DNA from: Gallaecimonas mangrovi
Lineage (GTDB): Bacteria; Pseudomonadota; Gammaproteobacteria; Enterobacterales; Gallaecimonadaceae
DNA length: 64,000 nucleotides
Reading direction: 5' to 3'
Assembly (NCBI RefSeq): GCF_003367375.1
Contig: NZ_CP031416.1
Coordinates: 124,001-188,000 of the forward strand
Every line of letters begins with the position of its first letter. The first letter of the stretch is position 1. The notes below the pieces were generated by a model. It made no database searches. It saw only the letters and a list, made by a program, of their open reading frames with translations, and had not been told where the DNA came from. Both the position numbers and the translations under genes were made by a program. This document shows positions 47,061-55,499 of the stretch, piece by piece.

Positions 47061-47390
47061 ATGGCGGCTAAACAGGCGTCGGGCATTGGCAAGGTGGCGT
47101 TGGTTCTGGGCTTGGTGTCAATGTTTGCGCTGATGCTGACATTTGCCGTTGCCGCCTACATTGGCCGCCACTTTCCGGCGCTGGTGAATCAGCAATCTCC
47201 CGCCATGCTTATGCTGGGATTGGCGGTATTGCTGTTGGTGGCCTTGGCGCTGCTATCCGCTATTTTGGCAGTGGTGGCCTTGACCCAACCAGACCGCCGT
47301 AAAGGCGCAGCCCTTGGCGGCTTGTTGCTGGCGGCTATCAGTTTATCCGCAACAGCATTCATGGTTATTGTCGGGCTTGGCGCGCTCTAG
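47061..47390 (+). CDS. Small hydrophobic membrane protein
   Basis: A 109-residue protein with three predicted membrane helices (about 9-36, 50-80, 86-108) and a short positively charged loop (TQPDRRKGAA) between the second and third, similar in layout to DUF4190-type proteins, whose role is unknown. The ATG at 47061 follows AGAAGGG. An ATG at 47040 lacks this. Its stop overlaps the AGGAG of the next gene, so the two are co-expressed. Confidence 0.65.
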   Translation: MAAKQASGIGKVALVLGLVSMFALMLTFAVAAYIGRHFPALVNQQSPAMLMLGLAVLLLVALALLSAILAVVALTQPDRRKGAALGGLLLAAISLSATAFMVIVGLGAL

Positions 47391-47399
47391 GAGTCGGTT

Positions 47400-47987
47400 A
47401 TGTGTAATGCAGTGCGATGGATTTTGCTGGTCTTTTGTTTTTTTAGTCTCGGCGCTCAGGCCAAAGACTGCAGCAGCGTAAAAGGCTCAAGCATGGCTAT
47501 ATTGGTGTGCCAAACACCAATGTTGACGCAGTTAGACGATAACTTGGCCAAGGTTTACGAAAAGGCGTCTATGAAAGCCAAAGACTTAACCGTACTGCGC
47601 CGCAATCAAGATGACTGGGAAAAGAAAGACCGCGATGAGTGCTGGAAAGCAGACGATAAAACCCTCTGCGTTCAACAAAGCTACCGTCATCGTATCGCCG
47701 AGCTACAAGCGCAATATGTGTTGATAAAACCGCAGCGGGAATTAGCAGCGGTCTGTGATGGCAACCCCGGTAATAACCTTAAATTACAGTATTTTAATAC
47801 CCATCCAGCGGCATTGGCCGTGCAGCGCCACAACCAAAGAGCGGTGCTGTTTAAAAAATCGGTTGCCAGTGGCAGCCTCTATCAAAATAGCCAGATAAGC
47901 ATTAGTGAACAGGCGCACCAGCTTGCCGTGGTGTGGGGAAGTGGCGCGCAGGCCGTGCACTGCATAACCAAAAACGCTAGCCATTAG
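47400..47987 (+). CDS. LprI-like (DUF1311-type) secreted protein
   Basis: A 195-residue protein with a signal peptide (MCNAVRWILLVFCFFSLGAQA). The LprI N-terminal-type domain (about 24-105) shows a C-x(14)-C-x-T-P pattern, LDDNLAKVYEKA, LRRNQDDWEKKDRDEC and CVQQSYRHRIAEL, with conserved cysteines. Some relatives inhibit lysozyme. The C-terminal half, about 90 residues, is unrecognised and may add a second function. It starts ten bases after the preceding stop with an AGGAG site. Confidence 0.8.
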   Translation: MCNAVRWILLVFCFFSLGAQAKDCSSVKGSSMAILVCQTPMLTQLDDNLAKVYEKASMKAKDLTVLRRNQDDWEKKDRDECWKADDKTLCVQQSYRHRIAELQAQYVLIKPQRELAAVCDGNPGNNLKLQYFNTHPAALAVQRHNQRAVLFKKSVASGSLYQNSQISISEQAHQLAVVWGSGAQAVHCITKNASH

Positions 47988-48039
47988 CAGCGGCTAACCG
48001 TATCAATGCCCTGTCTGTTTCATCAGCTATTTTACAGCC

Positions 48040-48225
48040 TTGTTTTTTCTGACAATGATCCAAAGGCGCTTGCCTGCACGTAAAGATACGGGCTTTTCCA
48101 ATGTGCCGTTCTCAATGCTTGCATGTCCTGAGTCTGCTTTGTGGGCTTCGCCTTTGGATCTCCCTGGGGTTCCCATCCCCTTTTATCAGCGTCATTTCCC
48201 GAGCGCCTTCTGGGCGCTTTTTTTT
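48040..48225 (+). ncRNA. Candidate structured small RNA
   Basis: A 236-bp stretch with no convincing gene contains a perfect 12-bp long-range stem, GATCCAAAGGCG (48057-48068) with CGCCTTTGGATC (48149-48160), enclosing 80 bases. Inside are two small hairpins: CGTA-AAGA-TACG, bracketed by GCC/GGGC, and CTCA...TGAG around ATGC/GCAT. A strong terminator follows at 48202-48225. The limits and promoter are not defined, and it resembles no RNA family I know (not 6S, 4.5S, tmRNA, Spot 42 or GlmZ). It could instead be the 3' UTR of the LprI-like gene. Confidence 0.4.
48202..48225 (+). terminator. Strong intrinsic terminator
   Basis: AGCGCC/GGCGCT stem, loop TTCTG, followed by eight T. It ends the candidate RNA or the 47061-47987 transcript. 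Confidence 0.85.
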
Positions 48226-49084
48226 AGGGCTCTTGTTCCACGTTTAGCTGTTCATCACCCCTGACTTGGGCGTGGCTTATCAGCGCAAAAATCAAACTGC
48301 CACCAACAATGTTGCCTGCCAATGTTGGCAAGGCGAAATCAAGGAAGTAACTGCCCACCGAAACATGGCCTTGGAATACCAAAAACAGCACCTCGGCTGA
48401 GCCGACAATAATGTGGGTAAAGCCGCCAATGGAAATGATGTAGGTCATCAGGATGATCACCATCAGACGGGCGCGAATTGCCGCGTTCATCCATACCATC
48501 ATGGCGATAAGCCAGCCGGCCATAATACCCTTGGTAAACATCTGGCTGGGGCTGTTATGCATGACTTCTTCACCAATATTGGCAAAGGCATGCAGCACTT
48601 TTGGGTCAAACAGTGCCATGCGGCCAAGGCCGTAGGCAAAAATGGCCACACCCACCAAGTTGCCCAGCATCACCACGAGCCAAAGCCGCAGCAAACAGCC
48701 GAACTTTTGCCAACTGACACTGGACATTAATGGCAGTACCGCAGTGATGGTGTTTTCGGTAAAGAGTTGTTGGCGGGCCAAAATAACAATGACAAAGCCA
48801 ACGCTATAACCGGCACATTCCACCAGGTAAAAGCCGCCGCCAGCGGGTAAGTAGGCTTGTAATAAACCTCGGGTCATCAGTGAAAACCCCATGGAAAGGC
48901 CGGCCGCGAGGGCTGACCACCAAAGGGCACTGAGGTTACGGTTTAGCTCTTCTTCGCCCAGCAGGCGTACCGTTTCGTGCAGCACTGCCGCCGCCGGGGG
49001 CAGCTGCTTCTGGGCCCGGTATTGATCTTGGGCGGAGAGGCCTTGTGGCTGTTCATTAAGGCTATTTTTTGGATCATCGGTCAT
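48224..49084 (-). CDS. Formate/nitrite transporter (FNT) family channel, YfdC-like
   Basis: A 286-residue pentameric inner-membrane channel protein. About six helices follow a polar 35-residue N-terminus. The FNT loops are visible as LSMGFSLMTRGLLQ, the central RQQLFTENTITAVLPL (Omega-loop-like, about 104-119), GNLVGVAIFAYGL and GGFTHIIVGSAEVLFLVF with the pore His. It is closer to YfdC, which lacks an assigned substrate, than to FocA/NirC. AAGGAG lies nine bases upstream of the ATG. Confidence 0.85.
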   Translation of the reverse strand: MTDDPKNSLNEQPQGLSAQDQYRAQKQLPPAAAVLHETVRLLGEEELNRNLSALWWSALAAGLSMGFSLMTRGLLQAYLPAGGGFYLVECAGYSVGFVIVILARQQLFTENTITAVLPLMSSVSWQKFGCLLRLWLVVMLGNLVGVAIFAYGLGRMALFDPKVLHAFANIGEEVMHNSPSQMFTKGIMAGWLIAMMVWMNAAIRARLMVIILMTYIISIGGFTHIIVGSAEVLFLVFQGHVSVGSYFLDFALPTLAGNIVGGSLIFALISHAQVRGDEQLNVEQEP

Positions 49085-49175
49085 GGCTGGGGCTCCTTTT
49101 CCTCAGTGGGCCGAAGAGAGCTTAGCCTAGCATCAAGGAATAGGGCGGCGCCGTTATCAACGTGACCTTGTTCAG

Positions 49176-50432
49176 TTAAGGCGCTGAAATATTAGAACTT
49201 ACAGAGGGCTTGCGACGACTTGGGCGGTGAATGGTGAGCCAGTAAAAAATCCCCACCAGCGCTGCGCTTAACCCACCCATTGCGCCAAGAGCCATACCCC
49301 AGCGGGCACCATACAGATCCACCACCCAGCCCACTAACGGGCCGCCCAAAGGCATGCCGCCCAGGGAAATGGCCATAAACACCGCCATTACCCGGCCGCG
49401 CATAAAGGGCTGGGTGGCCAGCTGCACCGAGCTATTGGCAGTCACAATAAAGGTTTGGGCGGCAAGGCCTGTCACCACCAGTGCCAAGCAGAAGGTCACA
49501 ATATTGGGGGCAATGGCGGCGGCGAGCATGCTGACACAAAAGCCAAGCGCGCCAAGCAGCAGTAGTACCAGCCTTGGCTTTTCGCGTTTGGCAGCCATTA
49601 AAGCGCCGCTGATGGTGCCGATAGCCAGCATCGAGGTTAACAGCCCGTATTGGTCGGCCTTGCCGTGAAACACCAGCGTCGACATGGTGGAGATAAAGAT
49701 GGGGAAATTAAGGCCAACACTGCCCATTAAAAACTGCATGATGAGGGTGAACAAGATGACCTTGTTTTGCCACACATAAGGAAAGGCATCCCAAAGGCCA
49801 CTTTTGGTTAGTGGCCGGTCCACCTTGTATAGGCGGCTGGGCTTAATTGCCACGAGTGACCACAGTACCGGGACAAAAGACACCGCGTTAATAACAAACA
49901 CCCAGCCGGTACCGATAGCGGCGATGGAAAGGCCGGCGATGGCAGGGCCAATCATGCGGGCACTGTTAAAGGAGGTGGAGTTAATGGCAACGGCATTGGG
50001 TAGCTCGTCGTCGCCCACCATTTCAGACACAAAAGCTTGGCGCACCGGGCTATCAAAAGCCGTGGCGCAGCCGAGTAATAAGGCAAAACCGTAGGCATGC
50101 CAAAGCTGCACTAAGCCGGTAACGGTCAGTAGCCCCAGCCCCAATGCCAACAGACCAATGCAGGCCTGGGTGACCATTAACAGTTTGCGTCTGTCGATAC
50201 GGTCGGCAGCAAAGCCGGTAAGCGGCAGTAGCAACAACTGCGGCACAAATTGCAGCGCCGTCATGATGCCAAGGGCGGTGGCGTTATGGTCAGTCAGAAT
50301 GGTCAATACCAGCCAGTCTTGGGCGGTACGTTGCATCCAAGTGCCAAGGTTAGATACCAAGGCGCCCGCAGCCCAGAGCCGATAATTGGGATTCTTCAAA
50401 GAGCGGAAAGTACCGCCCTGGGCGCGGGCCAT
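49176..50432 (-). CDS. MFS transporter (EntS/MFS_3-like)
   Basis: A 418-residue inner-membrane transporter with 12 predicted helices. NPNYRLWAAGALVSNLGTWMQRTAQDWLVL (about 14-43) is the typical opening of the MFS_3/EntS-like group, and GFAADRIDRRKLL (about 77-89) is the loop 2-3 motif A. Substrate unknown, likely export. It starts five bases after the isochorismatase-like gene's stop, within the marR operon, so it may export the compound sensed by the MarR protein. Confidence 0.9.
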   Translation of the reverse strand: MARAQGGTFRSLKNPNYRLWAAGALVSNLGTWMQRTAQDWLVLTILTDHNATALGIMTALQFVPQLLLLPLTGFAADRIDRRKLLMVTQACIGLLALGLGLLTVTGLVQLWHAYGFALLLGCATAFDSPVRQAFVSEMVGDDELPNAVAINSTSFNSARMIGPAIAGLSIAAIGTGWVFVINAVSFVPVLWSLVAIKPSRLYKVDRPLTKSGLWDAFPYVWQNKVILFTLIMQFLMGSVGLNFPIFISTMSTLVFHGKADQYGLLTSMLAIGTISGALMAAKREKPRLVLLLLGALGFCVSMLAAAIAPNIVTFCLALVVTGLAAQTFIVTANSSVQLATQPFMRGRVMAVFMAISLGGMPLGGPLVGWVVDLYGARWGMALGAMGGLSAALVGIFYWLTIHRPSRRKPSVSSNISAP

Positions 50433-50437
50433 ATTGC

Positions 50438-51004
50438 TTAACCCTTAAGGGTGTCTAACAACTCTTGAGTGCTGGTGCATTCCGCCAAGCGCGGGAAAAC
50501 ATGCTCAATGCTGTTGTTGTGGGTGACTTGTGCCACATCAGCCATAGCGTCGGTAACCAGTGCCACGTTGTAACCCAGCTCATAGGCTTGGCGGGCTGTA
50601 GATTCAACCCCAATGCTGGTTGCAATACCCATCACTACAACCTGTGTTACGCCTTGCGCTTGCAGTTTGTCGTGCAGGTCGGTGTTGATAAAAGCGCCCC
50701 AGTTTTTCTTGGTGATGAGGATATCGCTGTCCTGTTGCTTAAGCTCAGGCAGCAAGTCGGCCCAATCGGCAGGCGGGGTGCTGTGGCTACCACCTTGGGC
50801 GGTGCGGCCCGGCGCGCCACCGGCAACGTTAACCAGTACGACCGGTAAACCCTTGGCGCGAAACGCTTCGGCTAAGGTGGCACCTTTGCTGATAACGTCA
50901 TCGACAAAGTCGTGGTCGTTCAGGCCTTTTGCCAGTTCAACAATGCCTTTTTGAAGATCAATTACGACAAGAGCCACTTTTTCGTCGAGAGGACTTAAGC
51001 TCAT
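50438..51004 (-). CDS. Isochorismatase-family hydrolase homologue lacking the catalytic Cys
   Basis: A 188-residue cysteine-hydrolase fold protein. Asp16 (LVVIDLQKG) and Lys100 (ITKKNWGAF) of the catalytic triad are present. The nucleophile position, Cys in canonical ATNICVEST motifs, is Gly132 in MGIATSIGVESTARQAYE. I believe this Gly recurs in a subgroup of annotated isochorismatase-like proteins. True hydrolase activity is doubtful. The ATG at 51004 has AAAGGAGA seven bases before it. It is second gene of the marR operon. Confidence 0.87.
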   Translation of the reverse strand: MSLSPLDEKVALVVIDLQKGIVELAKGLNDHDFVDDVISKGATLAEAFRAKGLPVVLVNVAGGAPGRTAQGGSHSTPPADWADLLPELKQQDSDILITKKNWGAFINTDLHDKLQAQGVTQVVVMGIATSIGVESTARQAYELGYNVALVTDAMADVAQVTHNNSIEHVFPRLAECTSTQELLDTLKG

Positions 51005-51023
51005 TTTTTGTCTCCTTTGGGGG

Positions 51024-51461
51024 TTAATTGGCATCTGCGATGCGTTCTAGCAATGCAATGGCGTCAGCCAGGGTTTGTTGTTCATTGCGACTTAATTGCG
51101 AATCAATAACCGACAATAACCAGTCATCCCGCCGGGCCCGGTTACATTTGATCCAGTCCTTGCTGGCTTGGGTGAGTTCGAAAATCACCTTGCGGCCATC
51201 ACTGGGGTCGGGCCTTCGCAGCAGCCAGCCAGCCGATTCCATCGACACCAAGGTGGCCCCCATGGACTGGGATTTTACCCCTTCATGCTTGGCGAGTTCG
51301 GTGACTGACCCCGAGCCAATGCGATAAAGATGCCGAAGCACCGACAGCTGCGACCAGCTAAACGGATCGGTGGGAGCTTTTTCCTGAAAACGGCGTTTTA
51401 GACGGGTCAGTACCTGGCGCAGTGCCACGGCGGTAACTTGATTGTCGGCAGATTCTGGCAT
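51024..51461 (-). CDS. MarR-family transcriptional regulator
   Basis: A 145-residue dimeric winged-helix repressor. The core reads LSVLRHLYRIGSGSVTELAK, then HEGVKSQSMGATLVSMESAG (recognition helix) and a wing LRRPDPSDGRKVIFELT (about 86-102). It heads an operon with the isochorismatase-like and MFS genes. A near-perfect inverted repeat 21-46 bases upstream of its start is the likely operator, implying autoregulation and control of the transporter. Confidence 0.92.
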   Translation of the reverse strand: MPESADNQVTAVALRQVLTRLKRRFQEKAPTDPFSWSQLSVLRHLYRIGSGSVTELAKHEGVKSQSMGATLVSMESAGWLLRRPDPSDGRKVIFELTQASKDWIKCNRARRDDWLLSVIDSQLSRNEQQTLADAIALLERIADAN

Positions 51462-51481
51462 TGTTACAGCGTAAAATTTAT

Positions 51482-51507
51482 GAAGGTAAACTTCAAAGTT
51501 TTACTTC
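51482..51507 (-). promoter_or_regulatory. Probable MarR operator
   Basis: GAAGGTAAACTT and AAGTTTTACTTC form 12-base arms matching at 10 of 12 positions around a 2-base centre, located 21-46 nt before the marR start. Confidence 0.62.
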
Positions 51508-51544
51508 GTAATTCACCCTTACAACTGCAGTAATAAAGCCTGGC

Positions 51545-51907
51545 CTAAGCCGTGAGTACCTGGCCGTCTTTTACGGTTACCGGCACGGGTTGCAGGTAGT
51601 GATGGCGGCAGGGGCCTTCGGTGCAAAGGCCCGTTTCCACCTCGAATAAGGCGCCGTGTTTGTCGCAAAGAATTTGCCCGTCACTGGCTAAAAATAAGTC
51701 CTTTAACGCCGTTAGCGGCGCCCCCATGTGCGGGCAGCTATTGACGTAGCCAAAGACGTCGTCACCTTTTCGCACCACGAAAATGGCTTGTCTTTGGCCG
51801 TTAGGGCTTTCAAACACAAACCCCTTTGACCCCGGATTTTTTAAGTCGCTCAAGGCACATAAGCGGTGGCCTTGTTGGAGGCGGTCAAAGGGGGCGGGTT
51901 TGTCCAT
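51545..51907 (-). CDS. Rieske [2Fe-2S] domain protein
   Basis: A 120-residue soluble ferredoxin-like protein. The cluster ligands are in SCPHMGAPL (Cys-x-His) and CDKHGALFEVETGLC (Cys-x-x-His). It has no membrane anchor or oxygenase catalytic domain, so it could be an electron carrier or redox component. Its ATG lies one base after the stop of the polysaccharide deacetylase gene, so the two are co-transcribed, though a functional link is not obvious. Confidence 0.9.
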   Translation of the reverse strand: MDKPAPFDRLQQGHRLCALSDLKNPGSKGFVFESPNGQRQAIFVVRKGDDVFGYVNSCPHMGAPLTALKDLFLASDGQILCDKHGALFEVETGLCTEGPCRHHYLQPVPVTVKDGQVLTA

Positions 51908-51908
51908 A

Positions 51909-52871
51909 TCAGTGTAATCCTGTGCCGGATAGCCAAGCCTGCGACCACCAGTAGTAACGCCCTGGTTTGGACTGGCTGGGGGCGGTGCAGTTAATCCGCG
52001 AACGCCCGGGTGGCAAGGCGATAGACGGTACCTTAATGATGTTGCCGTTAAGCACTATCGGTACCCGCTGGCCAAGGAAATAGCAGGCAAAAAGGGTGGC
52101 CATCGGGTCACGGCTTTTCAGGGTCAAGGTCAGTGGCGGCGACCTTTCGCCTTGGATCATGCTGGTATCGGAACTCACCAGCGGCATATGCAGGCTCAGC
52201 AACTTGGTTTTAAGGGTATCAAGATTGGCATAGCGTCCGGCTGCCGGGAACCGGGGCAGGGCGGTCAAGCTGCTCCATGGCCCCGCCGGGCCAGACTGCT
52301 GGCCAAAGGCCACATAACCCATTTGGGCTGCCATTTTTTCAAGGGCCGGGCTGTATTCACCAAAGGGCCAAGCCAACCACTTAGGGTGGTTTGGTAACTG
52401 GCCATCAATAATGGCCTGGCGAGCTTGCTCGAGTGGCAAGGTGGTTAAGTGCGGGTGGCCGGCGGTGTGGTTGCCGATACTGGCGCCGGCTTTAGCCAGC
52501 TTTTGCAAGGTCGCTTTGGACATCATCCGTGGATAGGTGGTGCGGTCAGGATTGATGAACAAGGTATAGGGGTAGCCAAACTTATTTAAAATCGGTACGG
52601 CGTTATCGGCAATGTCTTGAAAACCATCGTCAAAGGTGATGGCAACCGACTTATCCGGCAGCGTGAGCTTGCCTTGCGCCTCTTTAATCACTTGGCTTAG
52701 GGGGACCACATGAAAGCCGCCGTCTTTGAGATATTGCATGTGGCTTAAAAACACCTTGGGAGAAGTCGTGGTGCTAGGCGGCGTATCGGTAGCGACGTGG
52801 TGATACAACAGAATAACGGCCCCTTGAGCTGGGGCGATGACAAGAATGGCAATTAACAACAACAAACGCAT
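51909..52871 (-). CDS. Polysaccharide deacetylase-family protein
   Basis: A 320-residue exported NodB-fold protein with signal peptide MRLLLLIAILVIAPAQG from the ATG at 52871 (GGAAG upstream). An ATG/alternative start nine codons earlier lacks support. Metal motif 1 is ITFDDGFQDIADNA and motif 2 is NHTAGHPHLTTL (HxxxHP). AWPFGEYSP is motif 3. The C-terminal ~90 residues are additional and unrecognised, ending in a Trp/Ser-rich stretch. It probably de-N-acetylates or de-O-acetylates a cell-envelope or exopolysaccharide glycan in the periplasm. Confidence 0.88.
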   Translation of the reverse strand: MRLLLLIAILVIAPAQGAVILLYHHVATDTPPSTTTSPKVFLSHMQYLKDGGFHVVPLSQVIKEAQGKLTLPDKSVAITFDDGFQDIADNAVPILNKFGYPYTLFINPDRTTYPRMMSKATLQKLAKAGASIGNHTAGHPHLTTLPLEQARQAIIDGQLPNHPKWLAWPFGEYSPALEKMAAQMGYVAFGQQSGPAGPWSSLTALPRFPAAGRYANLDTLKTKLLSLHMPLVSSDTSMIQGERSPPLTLTLKSRDPMATLFACYFLGQRVPIVLNGNIIKVPSIALPPGRSRINCTAPSQSKPGRYYWWSQAWLSGTGLH

Positions 52872-52883
52872 AGTACTTCCAAC

Positions 52884-52913
52884 AAAAAAGCCGCCCATCA
52901 GGGACAGGCGGCT
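52884..52913 (-). terminator. Terminator between the M1 peptidase and deacetylase genes
   Basis: AGCCGCC/GGCGGCT stem with an 11-nt loop. The left A-run reads as a T-run on the minus strand, ending the peptidase transcript. Confidence 0.83.
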
Positions 52914-52919
52914 TGGGGC

Positions 52920-54728
52920 TTACTTCAGGATCGCATCCAGAGTGTTCTGGGCGAGTGGGTGGTAGCCTGGGCGCGCCTCGGCATAAATCTTTTTGGCCAG
53001 TTCCTGATACTGGGGCTTTTCCATCAACATTTGGTAGAGCGGAACAATAAGCTTGCGCCGACCAATATGCTTTAAATATTCGGCCATGTCGGTAAACGCA
53101 GGCTGATAGTCGTGCTTAATGGCTTGGCGATACCACACATGGGCCACCTCGGCGTTATGGGTGCCGGTTAGCGAAAAGGCCTTATCCAGAGCCGCTAATT
53201 GGGCTTGGCTAACGCTGTCTGGCAGCTTGGAAATAAAATAAAGCTGCTGCTGGGCCGCCCATTTCTTAAAGGGAATGGCAGATGTAGCCAGCTTGCCAGC
53301 TAGCCATTGTTGCTGCACCGCCAGTACTTTTTCAAAGGCTTTGGATACCGGCGGTTTTGGCGCGCCCTTAGGCAAACCGGGCTGGTAAATCCACTGTTTT
53401 AGGCGCTTAACATCAAGGCCTTCGCTGGCGGCGTACTGCAAGAAATCGCGGGTGGTAATTGACTGGAACTGAAACCGGTGAAAGTAGCCTTTTAAGAAGG
53501 CATCCATTTTCTTGCGGCCCAGGTGCTGCTCGATTTCGGTCAGCATCAACGAGCCTTTTTCGTAAGGCACATCCGAGAAAGCATCATCGGGGTCGCGGCC
53601 GGTTAAGTCGGGCACCAGGCGGGTATCACCCTTGGGTAGCGCCTTCATGTCTTCCAGTAAATCGTGATAGCCAATCACCGCTTCCATTTCTTCGCGGTCT
53701 TTACCGTACAGGCTTTCGACAATGCGGTAGGTCAGGTAAGTGGTGAAACCTTCGTTGAGCCAGAAATCTTGCCAGCTGGCGTTGGTAACCAGGTTACCCG
53801 ACCAAGAATGTGCCAGTTCGTGGGCGATCAGCGATACCAGCGATTTATCACCGGCAATGACGGTAGGAGTGATAAAGCTCAGCCGCGGGTTTTCCATGCC
53901 GCCAAAGGGAAAGCTGGGCGGCAAAATCAATAGGTCATAACGGCCCCAGGCATAAGGGCCATACATTTTTTCCACCGTTTCTATCATGGATTCGGTGTCA
54001 GAAAACTCCTTGGCGGCGGCATCCACTACCGACGGCTCGGCATAAACACCGGTGCGTTTGCCAAGGGCCTTAAATTTCAGGTCGCCAACCCCCAGCGCAA
54101 TCAAATAGGTAGGAATGGCCTGCGGCATATGAAAGTGGTAAACCCCGTCGGCACTGAGTTTTTGGCTATTCTCAGCGCTCATTACCGCCATCATGCCTTT
54201 GGGAACGCGGATGGTAGCGTCATAGGGGATCCGCACCGAAGGGCTGTCTTGCAGTGGAATAAAACTGCGGGCCTGAATGGCTTCGGCCTGGGTGAACAAA
54301 AAAGGGTACTTTTTATCGGCCGTTTGCGCCGGCGTAAGCCATTGCAAACCGGTGGCGCCAGCGGTGGTGTGATAGCGAATACGCACCTGGTCTGCCCTTG
54401 GCGCCAGCTGAATCTTCATGGCCTTGCCAAAGGCTTTGGACTCTTGTCCCCAAGCCCATTTAGCCGCCGTCCATTGGCCACCGACATGCTGCTGGACTTC
54501 GCCAATCGCCAAGGCGCGTGTATCTACCACCAGGGTGTTGGCGTCGGCTTGCAAGCGTTTGAAATCTAGGGTGGCGCTACCAATCAACTGCTTCTTGGTA
54601 AAGTCTACGGTCAAGTCCAGGCCCAGGTGGGTCATTTTGACTTGATTGATATTGGCGTAAGAGTTGATGTCTGCTGACGCAGTGGCGCTCATGGCCACCA
54701 AAGCCAGGCCCCAAAGTGCCCTTTTCAT
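52920..54728 (-). CDS. M1-family zinc aminopeptidase (leukotriene A4 hydrolase-like)
   Basis: A 602-residue periplasmic or secreted aminopeptidase with signal peptide MKRALWGLALVAMSATASA from the ATG at 54728. Landmarks are the substrate loop PFGGMENPRLSFI, the zinc motif LIAHELAHSWSGN with the downstream Glu in WLNEGFTTYLTYR, and the catalytic Tyr region FSDVPYEKGSLML. The C-terminal helical arch domain is of the LTA4-hydrolase type (about 430-602), similar to the cold-active ColAP of Colwellia. It is monocistronic. Confidence 0.94.
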   Translation of the reverse strand: MKRALWGLALVAMSATASADINSYANINQVKMTHLGLDLTVDFTKKQLIGSATLDFKRLQADANTLVVDTRALAIGEVQQHVGGQWTAAKWAWGQESKAFGKAMKIQLAPRADQVRIRYHTTAGATGLQWLTPAQTADKKYPFLFTQAEAIQARSFIPLQDSPSVRIPYDATIRVPKGMMAVMSAENSQKLSADGVYHFHMPQAIPTYLIALGVGDLKFKALGKRTGVYAEPSVVDAAAKEFSDTESMIETVEKMYGPYAWGRYDLLILPPSFPFGGMENPRLSFITPTVIAGDKSLVSLIAHELAHSWSGNLVTNASWQDFWLNEGFTTYLTYRIVESLYGKDREEMEAVIGYHDLLEDMKALPKGDTRLVPDLTGRDPDDAFSDVPYEKGSLMLTEIEQHLGRKKMDAFLKGYFHRFQFQSITTRDFLQYAASEGLDVKRLKQWIYQPGLPKGAPKPPVSKAFEKVLAVQQQWLAGKLATSAIPFKKWAAQQQLYFISKLPDSVSQAQLAALDKAFSLTGTHNAEVAHVWYRQAIKHDYQPAFTDMAEYLKHIGRRKLIVPLYQMLMEKPQYQELAKKIYAEARPGYHPLAQNTLDAILK

Positions 54729-54806
54729 TATTGTCATTTCCATATTTTGCGATGTCACCCAGTGTAACGGTCTCGCTGGCTATTGCACAGACCAGTAAAA
54801 AAACGA

Positions 54807-54839
54807 AGAAGCCGGACATGTGTCCGGCTTCTTTTTTTA
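54807..54839. terminator. Bidirectional terminator
   Basis: AGAAGCCGGACA/TGTCCGGCTTCT stem of up to 12 bp with A-run on the left and T-run on the right. It ends the exbD-tonB operon from the right (minus strand). Confidence 0.87.
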
Positions 54840-54856
54840 AGTGAGTAAAGGGCGAT

Positions 54857-55468
54857 TTAGTCTTTACTGGCCTTGCTTTTACCGGCAAGACCCGCCCGCA
54901 GCAGCAGAATTTTTAAGTGGTCGTTGATAAGGTCCAAGCGGTCTTGCAAGCGATGGTTAAAGGTTAAACCCACCACAGCAATGCCGATACCAAGCGCAGT
55001 GGCATAAAGGGCAGTACCAATGCTTTTGGACACCAGGCTTGGGTCTGACACCCCGGACTCAGCCAAGGCTTTGAAGGTATCGATAATACCGAAAATGGTG
55101 CCCAGCAAACCCAGCAGCGGCGCACCGGCCACTACCGCTTCCAGTAGCCACAGCCCCCGCACTAATTTGCCGCGCATGGCGATATACACCGCTTGGCTTA
55201 AGTCTTCCAGTTCGTTTTGGCTTTGTGCCATGGCCCGGCCCTGGAAGAACTCACGCAACAGCTCGAGTGGTAGGCATTCTTTCTGGCGCAGCGCTTCTGG
55301 CAGTTGATTGTAGTCTTCCACTTGATGATGCAGTGCCGCTTCCAGCTTCTTTGCCTGGCGGAGAGTGAAAGAGAAGAAAATGACACGTTCTACAACGACA
55401 AAGGCGGCAAGAGCAGCAGCGATGTACATGATGTAGAAGGTTATTTCATGGATAAGCTCCATGTTCAT
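54857..55468 (-). CDS. exbB: ExbB-like proton channel subunit (MotA/TolQ/ExbB family)
   Basis: A 203-residue inner-membrane protein with three helices (about 8-30, 107-135, 146-170). The conserved core ERVIFFSFTLRQA, LWLLEAVVAGAPLLGLLGTIFGIIDTF and SKSIGTALYATALGIGIAVVGL is typical. With ExbD it uses proton flow to drive TonB. It is last gene of the exbD-tonB-receptor-exbB operon, preceded by a perfect GC-rich hairpin, with GAGG ten bases before the ATG. Confidence 0.92.
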   Translation of the reverse strand: MNMELIHEITFYIMYIAAALAAFVVVERVIFFSFTLRQAKKLEAALHHQVEDYNQLPEALRQKECLPLELLREFFQGRAMAQSQNELEDLSQAVYIAMRGKLVRGLWLLEAVVAGAPLLGLLGTIFGIIDTFKALAESGVSDPSLVSKSIGTALYATALGIGIAVVGLTFNHRLQDRLDLINDHLKILLLRAGLAGKSKASKD

Positions 55469-55499
55469 CAGAAAGGTACCTCAATTTTGGAACAACATT

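Noticed and set aside
48057-48160. Reading the 12-bp inverted repeats as ends of a MITE or integron attC site
   Set aside because: No target-site duplication flanks the repeats (AAT on the left, TCC on the right) and no attC core sequences are present. A structured RNA fits better with the terminator that follows.
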